Below, piece after piece: positions 11,001-24,330 of a stretch of 43,757 nt of DNA. The position numbers and the translations under genes were made by a program. A model generated the notes under the pieces. It saw only the letters and a program-made list of their open reading frames with translations. It did no database searches and was not told the DNA's origin. The DNA is from Reclinomonas americana ATCC 50394 (lineage: Eukaryota; Jakobida; Jakobea; Jakobida). Location of the stretch: positions 48,961 to 92,717 of the forward strand of contig PS015207.1 of assembly GCA_048213135.1 (NCBI GenBank). Direction: 5' to 3'. Position 1 is the first letter of the stretch. Each line of letters starts with the position of its first letter.

Positions 11001-14000
11001 CACTGGAAGCGTAGTTCAAATGACGGTGGCGCTGGTCCTTGATCCCACCACGCCCGTCAGCATCGTGAAGTTCCCCGCGCTATCCAAACTTGTCACTGTG
11101 CCGTCCGCCGGACAATCGATCACAGTCGACTTCCCATTCCATCTGGCGCCGTCGGCGCGTGATCCGATTGTTTTGAAAGGCGATGTCTCAGTCACCGTCG
11201 ACAAGGCTTGCCGTGAAACACTCGGCTCGTTTGCCGATCTCATCGGCGTGGAATACGCGGCAGTGCAGTCGGCGACAGAGACCGTGAACTCGCCGTATAT
11301 CACGCAAGTGTGGAAGGCGGAAGGCACCGACGTGGCGTGGTCGCTGGTGCAGATCGACGCCGGCGATTTGGCGTTCTACGGCAAGGACCTCGATTGGAAC
11401 AGTGACACCTGGCTGCTGTCGCCCCCAGTGACAGTGTCGAGCGATCCGACAAAGGCCTTTGTGGTCTCCTTCGATCACACGTACTCGTTTGAGGGTAATT
11501 CGATCGCGGCGTATGATGGTGGCGTGGTGGAGATCACCAGTGATGGTGGAGCGACGTGGGATGATGTCTCGCAATGGTCGTCGGTGAGTGAGGTTTTTTT
11601 ACGAAGATGAAGAGCAGGGATAGGAGACGACATGGAGAGGGGTGAGGGATGAGAGTCAGTCCCCAAGATCGTTCAAGAGCGTGACTCTCATTGAGGAGGG
11701 AGAGAGAGAGAGAGAGAGAAATCAGTGTGACTTTCCACTGTTCTCATTGCTCTTTTCATCGCATAGCCTTCGTACAATTATGTTGTAGACAGCGGATACG
11801 GAAATCCGCTGGCAAACCGGCGATCATATGGTGGCTCTATTTACCCTGACATCCAGCACGAGACGCTCGACTTTGTTCATGCTTTTGCCGGTGAGTCCGC
11901 AGCGCTTGATGCCAAACGAGAAGGGGATCTGCGCGTGGATGTAGACTGCAGTGAGAGTGTGTGTGTGTGTGTGCATGTGTTTTGTGCTTGCTGTTTGACT
12001 GATTTCCGCGCCTTCCTTTCACACGCAGGCAAGACGGTGATGATTCGATTCCGCATTGGAAGCGATTGGTGGTCCGGAAGTTTTGGCTGGATCATCGACA
12101 ACATTGCCTTTGATGGTATCACTAGCACACCATTTGGAGCACGCATTCAACCCAAATGCTCTGCCTGCTCGTGCCTGCATGGCACATGCCAAGCCGACAA
12201 CACATGCAAGTGCAACTCTCACTGGACTGGTGTGGACTGCAGTGTGGGTCCGACGACGGCGACATGCACGCCGAGCTGTGTGCACGGCACGTGTCAGGCT
12301 GGCAACGTGTGCGATTGCACAGGCAGCGGGTACAGCGGTGCGACATGCAACACTCCGGTGTGCTCGATGCCGTGTCTGAACGGCGGCACATGCAGCGGTC
12401 CGAATACGTGCACCTGTGTGGGCGGCTTTAGTGGCAGCGACTGTAGTGTTTTCAATGTCTCGATTGAATTGTCGGGGTCAACCTATTTGCCGCCGAGTGC
12501 AGCACCGAATACTGCGATCGGAGATCTCACACTCGTTGGTGGCTTGCCTGGGTGGATTTGCGAATTCGAAGTTGTCGGTGGTTCTGGTGGCTTGCTGTTC
12601 AACATTATCGGACGTACTCTGTCGCTTCAGTCAGCAGGGCAGCGCGGGAATGGCTTGCAGGTCGTGGTCAGTGCATTCTGTGACGGACAAGACACTGCTG
12701 TTGTGTCCAACTCTTTTACTGTCGACGAAGGTTTCGTGCTTGCGTTGTGTGTCCATTGCGTGTTTCTGTGCAGTAGTGATGGCGCTTACCGAATTCTGGA
12801 TTCAGCAAATGTGCCGCCAAGCAGTGTCACAATTTCGCCAGATGAATTCAACTTATCACTTGGTCAGGGTGACTTCGTCTGCAAGCTGTCAGCTGTGGAC
12901 GAGAATTGTTGCCAGTCTCATGTTTTCACCATAGTTGGTGGCGCGAATAGGGTTCGTCGAGTGCCTGTGGTTCTCTGTGTGCGTCGTTTCGCCTGGCCTC
13001 CTTCTCACTTGGCAGGATTTTTCTTGCAGAGCCAGTTTCTCATTTCCGGATCGTCTCTGTTCAGCAATGTTGACAATCTGACCGGGCGAGGCTTTGTGAT
13101 CGATGTATCCGTTGATGACCTCCACGGCGGTGTGTTGGTGGTGACGTTGACCATCAATCAAGGTGTGTTTGTCAAGGGACGCTGTCGTCTCATCTCGTCG
13201 ATCGCTTATCAGTATTGTTCACTTCCACAATCAGCTCCTCCAGTCAAGCTCGTTCCTACGGTGGCTGCCGCGTCGCCTGTGGAGTCTGCTGCGTACAGCG
13301 TGTACGGTCATACTGCGACCTCGGTTACCTGGCGTGCACCGGTATCTGTGACTCTTGTTGATGTCGAGCTTTGGAACGGTGCCGGCATCGGGTGCTATTC
13401 TTGTTGATCTTCTGTTCCATACCGACCTGACTCGTGTGCGCCTCACCGCAGTCGTCGAAAATCGGCTGATTGCGGTTTCTGCCCGAAACATCCCCGCCTC
13501 TCAAGTCTCCTTGTCAGTGGCTCCCACGCTTAGGTCGTTGAGAAACCAGATCGACAACAACGTACCGGTCACATTCCTTGTGATGGACAGCACCAAACAA
13601 GGAACGATAGATGAGCGAGTTGTTGGTCGATCAGAGTCATTCACTGTCAGATGTTGCGTCCTGGTTTTTCTTAGTTTTCGCAAGCCGACGCTCGGTGCTC
13701 ACCGTGCGTTCAGACCCGTCTGTCCGCTCAATCATTTCCGGGTCTGCGCGGGGATTCCAGCCGCAGCTGCCGCTCTATGAGAATAGTACGGTGACTTGGG
13801 AATGTGATGCTCCCAACGAGCAACAGGCGTTCTCAGTTCTGGTAAGGAAGGCATCGTGTACGTATTTGTGTCAAAGTCGATTCGTAAGGTTTTTCTGTCA
13901 CATGCAGTTGCGAAAGGAGACAGGCGACTCGGCTGCACTTGAGACTGTCACCCTGCGAGACATTGTCTATGGCTGCTGCAGTTCATCGGCTCAAGACCAG

Positions 14001-15156
14001 CAGTATACCACCAATTCCGTAAGTTTCATCGCCAGGTCCCTAAACTCGACGACCGGGGGTGCGTTGGTGCACGATGGCGACACCTTTGACGTGTTTGTTA
14101 TTCCACTCGGCGTCAACATAACGGACTACTCGCTGTATTCGTCATCGTCTTTTCACTTTGGTGCGGTGCTCTCTCGCGCAGTGCAAACATAAGAAGCCTG
14201 TTTGCTAACTTGCTCTTCTTCATGCAGTGTCGCCGGTGGTGACATCGACATCGTCTGGAGGTGTGTCGGCGGCAATTGTTGCTTTGCTGGTATTGGGATC
14301 ACTGCTAGTGGCTGCTTTGCTGGTGCTCGGTTGCTGCTGCTGTCTCCTGTGCGCTGCTCGCCGACGGTGGCATCATCGATGCAAAGACGAGCAGCTGCAG
14401 TCTGTTGCAGTAGTCAGTTTCTGGCAGTTCGTCGTGTCTCCCAAGTTGTGGTGGTCCTCGACTCCGCCAACTGTCGATGAGAAAGGAGTGGAGTCGAAGC
14501 GTCTCACGACATTGACGATGCCCGATGCAGACGCAGCTGTGGAGTCGTTAGATGGTTCGACAGTGTGCTGCACTTTGATTAGTCTTCTGTCACGCTTAGA
14601 CTTCTCGCTCGTTTTTTTCTTCCCAGTGCGCAACGGGACGGCAGTGCCCAATCTCTTGCTGTCCGACACTCTCGCTGGTCTACCTGTTGTTCCTCTGCCG
14701 CTGACCGTTCGTCTTTCCACTGCTGTCAACGACGATGGCGTCGAACCAGACAGCGGCGGTCGAGGAGTATTATCTCCTTCCGTCTTGATGCTCCCAAGCA
14801 CACTCTCCTTGCCGCCATTGCCTCCGCTTCCACGTCGAAACTTGGCCAGAGCTTCTTCTGCGATGGAAGAAAGTTCTTCCTCGCTGCGCCTGGTGCCCGT
14901 GCCACTCGCAATCCCATCGCTGCGACACGTCAACCTTCCGCGTGGCCCACTGGCAGCGGCTGCGCGTCCCTCGCCAGCGAGTGGCGTTCACGAGTATGCA
15001 CCTGGCCCGTTGCTTACTGCCACCGCGACTGAGTTGTTTGCTGCGCGGTTGTCTGCACCACAGGGGCTCCCTCCGCTGCCTCCGCCTCCCACGCGAGTTG
15101 CGCATCCGCTGCGTCCCTCTGCCTCCACCCTCACTCCCCCTTCATCGATGCCTTGA
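5981..15156 (+). CDS. Membrane-anchored M36 (fungalysin-like) metalloprotease with PA, EGF-like and cadherin-like modules
   Basis: Predicted zinc endopeptidase of about 2,000 residues. Exons with frame-consistent GT-AG joins: 5981-6091 (signal peptide MHTKLPRVAAIVALVLVACA), about 6157-6309, 6361-6391, 7158-7600, 8474-9295, 9369-10067, 10417-10624, 10736-10830, 10948-11583, 11767-11890 and 12029 onward. Order of modules: FTP propeptide (HVRQSVHGVEVLNSEV); M36 catalytic domain with HEWGHYLHH as the zinc site and downstream Glu in SEGIADF; a PA domain inserted before the zinc site (GAIALIRRGACSF, EQAAAVGVLIVN); a MAM/immune-inhibitor-A-like beta domain (DGGVVEITSDGGATW ... GWIIDNIAFDG); three EGF-like repeats (12160-12450); two cadherin-like repeats (12460-13160); further beta domains (13240-14160); and a transmembrane helix followed by CCCCLLC and basic residues (14263-14370). 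The tail is Pro/Ser-rich and ends at 15156. Exon joins after 12730 are less certain. All catalytic residues expected for M36 are present. The propeptide implies secretion as a zymogen and activation outside the cell. Confidence 0.85.
7601..8473 (+). other. Microsatellite-laden intron of the protease gene
   Basis: The donor GTGAGA at 7601 and acceptor CCCACAG ending at 8473 join the propeptide and catalytic exons in phase 0. Inside are a (CT)n tract (7673-7723), (ACGT)n and (ACG)n (7724-7778), a gap (7780-7896), (ACGGT)n-like repeats (7897-7940), (ACGT)n (7941-7973), (TCG)n (7975-7992), a long (CT)n (7993-8063) and an AC-rich region (8100-8162). Confidence 0.75.
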
Positions 15157-15161
15157 ATAAA
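15156..15161 (+). terminator. AATAAA polyadenylation signal overlapping the stop codon
   Basis: The protease stop TGA (15154-15156) shares its last base with AATAAA. If this is used as the polyadenylation signal, the 3' untranslated region would be only a few tens of bases. Confidence 0.45.
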
Positions 15162-15628
15162 GCCCGATTTCTTCTTTTTTTGCATTTTTCTCTCAACGTG
15201 ACGGGAATTCGAAGGCGGCGAAAGGGGAAGAAAAGGGGGAAGGGGAAAGAGGGCGAAAAGTCGAGACGACCCCATCCTTCTTTCTGGTACCACGAAAGAC
15301 TTGATGCAGCGCAGTTTGGCTGAGGTGGAGATTTGGTCGCTGTGCAGAAAACCAGTTTCTCCTTCTCTCTTACAGTATCGTGAGTGCGCACCTTTCCTTT
15401 GGCTGAATACACGAGACCTGATGGCGACCATTGTAGAATGGCAGTGGTTTGTCAGATCTTCTGCGCACAGACGAGCGAACGAGTTCTGTGTGAGATCAAG
15501 TGCTGAGAGGGTCAGCAGCTGTGATTCTGCCTTGCTCATTCACTGTGCACATGTACACTCTGAGCCAATCGACAGCACTCTTCTGTGATAACAACAAGCG
15601 TGGAGGATCAGCATTGATGCTTTCCGAT

Positions 15629-15673
<45 letters not shown>

Positions 15674-15818
15674 TCTTGATTTGCCAGTGGTGATGAGGAA
15701 GAAAGGTCGCGCAGCATTTGTTGTGAGCCGTTTGTCAGTGGTGGCAGCTTGTTTCTCCTGCGTCTCTCTCCACCCTGCTTCTGTGCATTCTTGTAATCCT
15801 GTGCATGCACCTACGCAG
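15162..15818. other. Interval without a resolved gene
   Basis: The interval holds a purine-rich stretch (15200-15260) and a CT microsatellite (15631-15671). A minus-strand stretch around 15590-15420 has protein-like frames (KSAVDWLRVYMCTVNEQGR), and plus-strand frames are also open at 15301-15588. Neither could be built into a gene with clear splice sites. Confidence 0.4.
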
Positions 15819-15949
15819 GTCCAGACGACAACCTGCTCGGTGGTGTTGTGCTGCAAATCGGCTACAGCGAGTCGTACATGGTGGCCGAGTCGGACCAAGA
15901 CCCAAACAAACCAGTCGGCGCCGGCTGCTCGTGCAGTTCCGCCTGTTGA
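15819..15949 (+). CDS. Probable terminal exon of an unidentified gene
   Basis: After a clear acceptor (CACCTACGCAG ending at 15818) the plus strand encodes 43 residues with strong G/C third-position bias, including NLLGGVVLQIGYSESYMVAE, and closes with CSCSSAC and TGA at 15947-15949. The upstream CT tract at 15631-15671 fits an intron. No upstream exon could be assigned with confidence and the family is not recognised. Confidence 0.35.
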
Positions 15950-16035
15950 GTGCGTGATATGAAGGGAAGGAGGAGGAATTCCTTGTCGACATGTGAAGAA
16001 TGAAGTGACAAATAAGGAACCTGCTGCTGCCTCAA

Positions 16036-17031
16036 TCAAGATCGGTGTCTGTGCTGATGCTTTGGATGCTGTTGAACTTGTTTGTTGGTGAATAAATCCG
16101 TTGTTGTTTGTTTCGTCAGCATGACGGTGGGCTGTGCGATGAAGGGATCATCGTGCAAATGATGATTGCAGTATACTGGCAGATGGCATAGAATGCGTGC
16201 GGCACCCACCCAACTCACGACTGACAGTCTTCGTGGAAGGTGGGGGAGGAGGAGGAGGATATCGATCTGGAGAAAAAAAGAAGATAATGATGAAGAAGGT
16301 TGCTGGTGGATGCCATCTGTGTGCCCAGTGCAAGTGGTATGATCATGATTTCTTCCAGAGGAACAGCAGTCACAACAAACGGGGCTTTTCATTTGCAATC
16401 ACTCTTTCCAGTAAAACTATCAGAGTAAGAGCAGAGCGTCAGCAAAGGAAACAACCTCGAGTAGTCGTTCCCTGTCGCTTAGGCGTCTCAAGCAGAAGTA
16501 CAAATATCCGAATAATCATAAAAACAGTCACACCAATCGCCAAGTACGAGCGAGCGTCATGCTCATAGCCCTCCAACACCAGAAACCTCAAGAGAGTGCA
16601 AGACAAAGGACGGTAGAAGCAGATCTGAAACACATCGTCATGCAGCCGTGGTGGTCTGCTCTTTGTGAATACAAACAAGAGAAGAACGGACAGATACAAT
16701 TGGATTACGATTGTGACTGCTCCGTTCTTCTCTTCCAGAAACCTCAGTATACTAAACAGTAACTATCACTTATGGGCACAATCGAGCCTTGCTGGCAGCC
16801 GCTGGCACTACTGTTCACACCACAAGCAGTGAACTCCAACCAGGCGTCATTCCTTTGTATTCTGCGCGTGTACGTGGACATGAACCACAGTGTTCCCTCC
16901 TCTAGATCTGACAAAGCAGCTACTATACTGTATCTTCCCCATGGCCATCTCTGGATACCAATGTAAAGATGTTGCGCAGACGCGCACGCGCACGTGTACA
17001 TAGGGATGATCGCCGCCACCATCTTCACCAC
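16036..17031 (-). CDS. Putative small multi-pass membrane protein, unidentified
   Basis: A minus-strand start at 17031 (MVKMVAAIIPMYT) leads into a block containing WPWGRYSIVAALSDLEEGTL and a Cys-containing loop (FTACGVNSSASGC). A second block (about 16745-16439) holds two hydrophobic stretches (VTIVIQLYLSVLLLFVF and YLAIGVTVFMIIRIFVLLL) separated by a loop. A third block (16240-16036, with ILCHLPVYCNHHLHDDPF) could be a terminal exon. The joins need frame changes, so small introns are assumed but not proven. Two to four membrane helices with an extracellular Cys-containing loop would suit a tetraspan-type protein, but no family signature is clear. The start lies about 20 bases from the next plus-strand gene. 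Confidence 0.35.
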
Positions 17032-17049
17032 CGGTACGTTGCGTGTGCA

Positions 17050-17966
17050 CCATGGATCGCGGTGAGAGTTGTATCAGCGAAGCACAGATTCAGCGTAGAC
17101 TCCTACACCGATCCAGTCACCCAGAAGACCACCACGATTGGCCGTCTCCCCGACAACACGACTGTCTTTCCGTTCACTGAAAAGTTTCTGAAGTCTGTCA
17201 ACAAGTTTCAAGGAAAACAGAAGTCCGAGAAGTGNNNNNNNNNNNNNNNNNNNNCACGTGCAGAAAGAAATCGCCGAGGCCCTCATTGGTGCCAGCTGCT
17301 TTCCGGTACTGTTGATGATATCACGGTATCGGATTCGCACTGAGAATGTTCCGGCAACGTCGGCGGCTCTGTTCGCGGTGGATGCCATTAGCACCCCCAA
17401 GTTCTTCGGACCCATGTTCTCTCCGTTGGTTGATCTGCTCGGTGTGTGTTGGAAGGGAGGGGTAGGGAAGAGAGGAGAAGTGAGGAGATGAGAGGGATAG
17501 TGAGGTGAAAGGAAGGGCAGAGTGAAGAAACACGCATGATGTGTATTTATGTGTGTGTATGTGTATGTGTGTGTGTCCGCGCACAAGCGGCTGGGCATTT
17601 ACCATCAGTTTGCATGCAGACACTGTGCCAGTGAACTTTGCCACGGAGGCAGTTCTCGCCAGCTCCATTGCAACTCTCTTTGGCATCAGGAATGTACGAG
17701 CATTGGCCGTAGCTCGGTCTGTCATTGACTGCGTGCCGTATCCGACTGGCTACATCAGTGTCGATGACGTGCTGCGTCGAGTGCCATTGCTGTCAGAATT
17801 GGTGGACGAATTGGCGGCATCAGCGCAGAAGGACAATGAGAGCTCGAGCTCGCTCCTGGATGCGGAGGTCCATGGCCAGCCACTGACGGATGTCGTGGAG
17901 GGTCACGTGCACGGACGAAATGCCGTGGTGAAGACCCTTGAGGGTTGCTGGCGCTTCAATCCGTAA
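17050..17966 (+). CDS. Uncharacterised protein, about 280 residues
   Basis: Two exon blocks are clear. The first spans about 17085-17438 and is broken by a 20-base gap at 17235-17254. It contains RFSVDSYTDPVTQKTTTIGR and, after the gap, VQKEIAEALIGASCFPVLLM. The second, from an acceptor at 17619 (TTGCATGCAG) to the stop at 17966, contains NFATEAVLASSIATLFGIRN and ends CWRFNP. The intron 17439-17619 starts GTGTGT and carries GA and GT repeats. The true start is uncertain. An ATG at 17051-17053 would join to the open frame only if a 16-base GTGAGA...CAG piece were removed. No transmembrane helix or known motif is apparent, and the family is not recognised. Confidence 0.5.
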
Positions 17967-18154
17967 GAGAGTATTATTCTATATTGAACCAACAAGCAAG
18001 TGATGACCATTTCCAACTATTTCCAAAACTCAACTAATACTTACAGTCGTGCCTAAACTCACTCACTCCCTCTCTTTCTGGCTCTCTCTTTCTCTGTCTG
18101 TGCCTCGCTGCGACTGGAGTGAGGCAGAGAGAATATATACACAAAACACTTCAT

Positions 18155-21100
18155 TCACCACATTCCAATAATGCGACAAATGTCCACAAATCCCTTGCCG
18201 ACGATGACCATTGGCACACCAACAATAATCAACACATAGNNNNNNNNNNNNNNNNNNNNCGGGGCGAGAAGTCTCATCATCAGCATGAATTCTGCATATC
18301 TCGATCACTATTCATCAAACTCACCCAGTGTGGGCACTCAGCAGTGTACTTGGCTAGTGCGTTACCTCCCTTGGATTGCACAGCAACTAGCACATATTCG
18401 AACTTGCGCGATTCTGCACCAGCACCACCAAACAAAAGAGGTGAGACTCGGCAAACGTTGCTTCACGATCGCAATCTCACTTCGGCGATCGAACCATCGC
18501 GATCCACAAACGGTACAGGCAACATAGCGGGGGAGGCCAGTCGCAGCAACATGAACGAGTCGACGGCGGGTTGAGTGTCTGCGCGCATAGCTCCAGTGAT
18601 AAACAGTGACTGCGACTTTAGCGGCTGCGGTCGACACTTATGAATGTGAATGAACAGCACTGCAGAGTACAAGGAGCAAAAAAAAACTGTTGCGTAACTT
18701 GTGAGTACTGCTTGAGAGATTCTGGCAAGTCGGTGTCGTCGGCCAAGATCGAAGACATACGCGCACAGCTCGAGTCTCGAAGCTTGCGAAGCTCCGAGCA
18801 GAACTGGGCGACCTGATGAGAAAAAGTCAACCAGCACGGAGCGAGCGCGATGCTGTGTGCTCACCTCAAACAATGGAAAAGGGTGTGCACATAGGGAGGA
18901 GGCTGAAGACGGCGGCGGCAGAACGACCGCCATCTGCGATACGGCACGTGCTGCCTCGTTCACTGCGTTNNNNNNNNNNNNNNNNNNNNNNNNNNNNNNN
19001 NNNNNNNNNNNNNNNNNNNNNNNNNNNNNNNGCCTATTGACTTGGAACTGAGGCCACCAAGTAAACTGCCGAGCGCGACTTGACGTTGACCACGGCAGCG
19101 ATGAACGCTGATAATTAGGTCCAATATGCTCAAGTGAAACTTCTCGAGGTTGTACGATGTTTCGTTTCGATCCTGCAAAGAACAGCAACAAATGTGAGCA
19201 ATACGAAACGCAACACGCCAATGCAAACTGCCGCTTTACAACCTTGCCCACGATGATCGCTTGGGCAAAATCTGCAGCGGTGAAGATGCCAGCACCGACA
19301 CCGTGGTGGTGACCCTTATTAACGCAGGAGACTGGCAACCGAATTCTGACGCTCGCACTCACTTCAGGGGCAGCAGTGAGACGTGTTGGCTATGTTGTAG
19401 TGAAAAACGAGACCAAGTGAGGCTTACTGTTGTCGACCGTTTCCAAGAACAAAGAGCCTTTCGCTTCCAGGCGTCGCAGGTCGTCGGTTTCCATGACAAT
19501 CGAGTCCGTCACCACGTCGGCGAGAATGCTCTCGTTCAGATGTGGTTGCCGTACATCTACCACCAATGATTCAGCATCCTCCAGAATTTTAGTCCACTGG
19601 GCCGTTGAAAGTGCGAATGCCGATAGCCAGTGATCTTCGAGCCTCTTGAACGACTGGTCACCCTTCCTCTGTGTCTGCACATGCCGTGACTTGATGGCAT
19701 CATGCATAAGTTCCGCCCACTCGCGTGTACCGTCCCCCCAAGCTGCCGGGGAAATCGCGCACTGTCAGGAACATGACTGGAAACGGTGTGCGGATTTCCT
19801 ATAGCATTCAGACCTTTGCGGTGCTTGCTCAACACAGCCTTCACAGCATCGCGAACCATCCCAGCAGAAGTGCCTCCAAGCGCACGGGCAAGGTCTTGCA
19901 ACAATGCGCTAACAGGTGCTGCACAGAGAAAACATACGTTGGTTGAGTTGAACTGGATCAGCTTTGCTATTGGACGCACAATTGTCAGGGTACATCGTCT
20001 TCTTCGCCAGCAACGCTGCAGAGCACTCCCCTGCCATGCGCACACGACCCACAGGTAAGCAAGACATACGAACACAAACACCAAGGAAGGCGGTAAACAG
20101 CTCGAACTTACCGCAGTATCGCTGGAGGACGATCTCAATCCAACATGGGACACCGCCACCCCAGGCCATTAACCATGACAAATGCGGCTGAAAACGCAAC
20201 GGCAGGCCAGTCTTCCAAACTTCGCCAGTCTTCTCGTCGATCAACGTGTCTGCCGATATATAGCCAAAGCAAAGCAAGCATTGAGTCGTCTCTCCTCTTG
20301 CAACATAAAATCAAGTTCCAGCCGAATCGCAACAATCGCTCAGCAACTGGCAAATGTCACCCGCAACAGCAGGCTTCAGCGGCGGAAGTCGAACAATACT
20401 CGGTGCCACCGTACCCGAGTACTCTTGGAGCACCGACGATTCTGCATGCAGCGCATGCCCAGCGGCGGAGGGCACCACCAAACAGTTGAACTTTGGATTG
20501 AGCAATAGCTGGTTCAACGGCTCAAACACTGCCCTGATCGACAGCCTCTTGGCAGAATCTACACACGCACGCACGCACACACACACACGCACACACAAGC
20601 AAGCAAGCAGAGAGCGAGAGTGTGTGTGCAAGAGAGAGATTACTGATTCTACATCGCAAGACGAAGGGTGAAAAAAACGCGCACCAGTCTCTCCGTATGG
20701 ATTGTAGAGCACATGAACCTCATCCACACAGACACTCACAGCCAGCCTATATATAAAACGCATGATGAGGTCCACTCACGTCATGCACAAATGAGACCGC
20801 ACTTCACCGAACGCAACTGATCATCCTTCGCAAGTGCGTGGCGAGAGCGATAATCAGCGACAATGCACTGAATTGCATCAGCGAGCACCAACTCTGGCAC
20901 GCGGAATGGGCCACTTGCCACAGTCGTGCCAACGAAGCTGCCGGGCACAACCTCTTCAATGAGGTTGTTGACGTGGCTGCCCTTCTTTCCGCAGTACGCA
21001 TGCACCATCCGCCAGGCAAAGCCTGTGCTCACAGCTGCGGGTGCAGTCGCGAAGGCTTCCCACGGAAAGATGCCGTTGCCGTTGAGGTACTGGACCAAGA

Positions 21101-22147
21101 TCGGTGGCATCACATGCACTGGGTTTCCAGATCCTCGCAACTCGCAGGCAGCCCTGGCGTATCCCTCCAACGAAACGGCCGTCTGCATGGCGAGGCGCGT
21201 CTTTCCGATGCCCTTGGCACCAAGGATGACCGGATACTTGACGAGTGGCCGCGAAATCAACGTCCCCGTGGCAAAGAAGCTAGTGACTGAAGTTTTGAGC
21301 ACACCGCCGATCGCACCGAGCGCGGCTTCTCGGCCGCGAAACGGCAGATCATGGCCCCACGTAGTCTGAACACGCGTGACCATTTTGAGGCGAAGCTACA
21401 CATGAAACAAACGGCAATGGAAAGAAGTCTGCAGACGCAACATACACCGCACGACGCTCCATGAGCGGCACAGACTCCATGTACGCCGTAAGCGTGGACT
21501 TGTCCCAGTTGATAAACTCTGGTAATATCCGGGGTGAATTGAAGAAAAAGAGAACAGACAATAGTACGTAGACAGAGACCCACCAGCGCGATTAAGCTGG
21601 TACGTTGTGCGTTTCTTGCTTTCCAGCTGGGCCTTTTCGTCACGCAGCTGGAACTCCTTGGTACGCAGCTGGGCCTTGTCGTCACGCAGCTGGGCCTCCT
21701 TGGCACGCAACTTGCCCACCTCGTCACGACGCTGCTGAATCTCCTTGTCACGACGCTCGCTCCACGTCACCCCCAACTTGACCAGTTCCAACTCCTTCTC
21801 GACGACGACCAACTGCTCCTGAACGCGCGCGATTTCTTTTCCTTTCGCAGCGATCTGGTCCTCACACTCCACGATTGCACGTCGCAAGTTGAACAGCCGT
21901 TCGTGAATATACACGGCTTTGGAAAAAATCGCATAGTGAGGATCGAAATGAAGCGCGCGCACACACACACACAGAGAGAGAGAGAGACGAATCACTCACG
22001 CCCGGAATCCGAGCCTGCAGAGACTGGCAGTCAGAAAATGGAAGCATCAACACACATGCTGAAGAACACAGCGCACCAGATATGTATCGTCGTTGATCAA
22101 TACCCCACACAGAGGGAGTGACACTGAGTCGCGGAGCAAAGGGCACG
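18155..22147 (-). CDS. Crinkler/RHS-like P-loop NTPase with coiled coil and possible nuclease-like C-terminus
   Basis: Multi-exon minus-strand gene. Well supported exons are 21916-21584, a heptad-rich coiled coil with repeated (R/K)-E/D-x-Q-L-R units; 21518-21448; and from 21395, the NTPase core with Walker A GAKGIGKT. Downstream come a block at about 20755-20690 with Walker B-like VSVCVDEVHVLY; 20560-20313 (NCLVVPSAAG, then PPLKPAVAGDI, typical of a sensor and following helix in such NTPases); 20250-20083; 19920-19795; 19715-19420; and others to 18330. There the segment FEYVLVAVQSKGGNAL resembles the Q-x-K end of a restriction-endonuclease-like core. A final exon ends at 18155 after a gap. 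Gaps at 18240-18259 and 18970-19031 interrupt it. Start codon and several joins are unresolved, and I saw no convincing ubiquitin-like header. In Crinkler/RHS-type proteins this layout couples an NTPase to a variable effector domain. That role here is inference. Confidence 0.6.
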
Positions 22148-22199
22148 ACAAGGGAACGGAGTCGTGATGATTCTGTATAAAGGAGAGGAAAATAATGAA

Positions 22200-22227
22200 T
22201 GCAAGAATGTCAAAAGAGAGAGACAGA

Positions 22228-22264
<37 letters not shown>

Positions 22265-22540
22265 GCAGCGGGATGGAGACAGAGAATGCTAGAGGGAGGG
22301 AGAGAGGGAGGGAGATGAGAGGAAGAGAGAGAGAGAGAGAGCTCGAGTAAAGAAGAGAGTGAAGAAGAAAGTGTGAGAGAGAGAGTGAAGAAGAGAGTGT
22401 GTGTGAGAGAGAAAGAGACAAGAGAGAGAGAGAAAGCAAGAGAGAGAGAGAGAAAGAGAGAGAGAGGAAGAGAGCGCGCGAGAGAGAGAGAGTGAAGAAC
22501 AGAGTGGGGGATAGAGAGGAAGAGAGAGGAAGAGTGTGTN
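22200..22540. repeat. Long GA microsatellite (CT on the minus strand)
   Basis: Nearly pure (GA)n with GAAGAG and GTGTGA interruptions, ending at a 20-base gap. It lies between the minus-strand NTPase gene and Rab2, within the 5' flank or first intron of the former. Frames through it are artefacts. Confidence 0.8.
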
Positions 22541-22599
22541 NNNNNNNNNNNNNNNNNNNCCTGTCACGTGGGATTGTGTAGTGATTTGTTGCGCGAAGG

Positions 22600-24330
<1,731 letters not shown>

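Noticed and set aside
14988-15539. Minus-strand 183-codon frame over the end of the protease gene
   Set aside because: It overlaps the protease tail and polyadenylation signal and includes poly-Lys from a T-rich stretch. Only a small upstream part looks protein-like, noted as unresolved.
16088-16097. AATAAA at about 16092 as a plus-strand polyadenylation signal
   Set aside because: It could serve the orphan exon ending at 15949, but it also lies opposite a plausible minus-strand exon; evidence is too weak to annotate.
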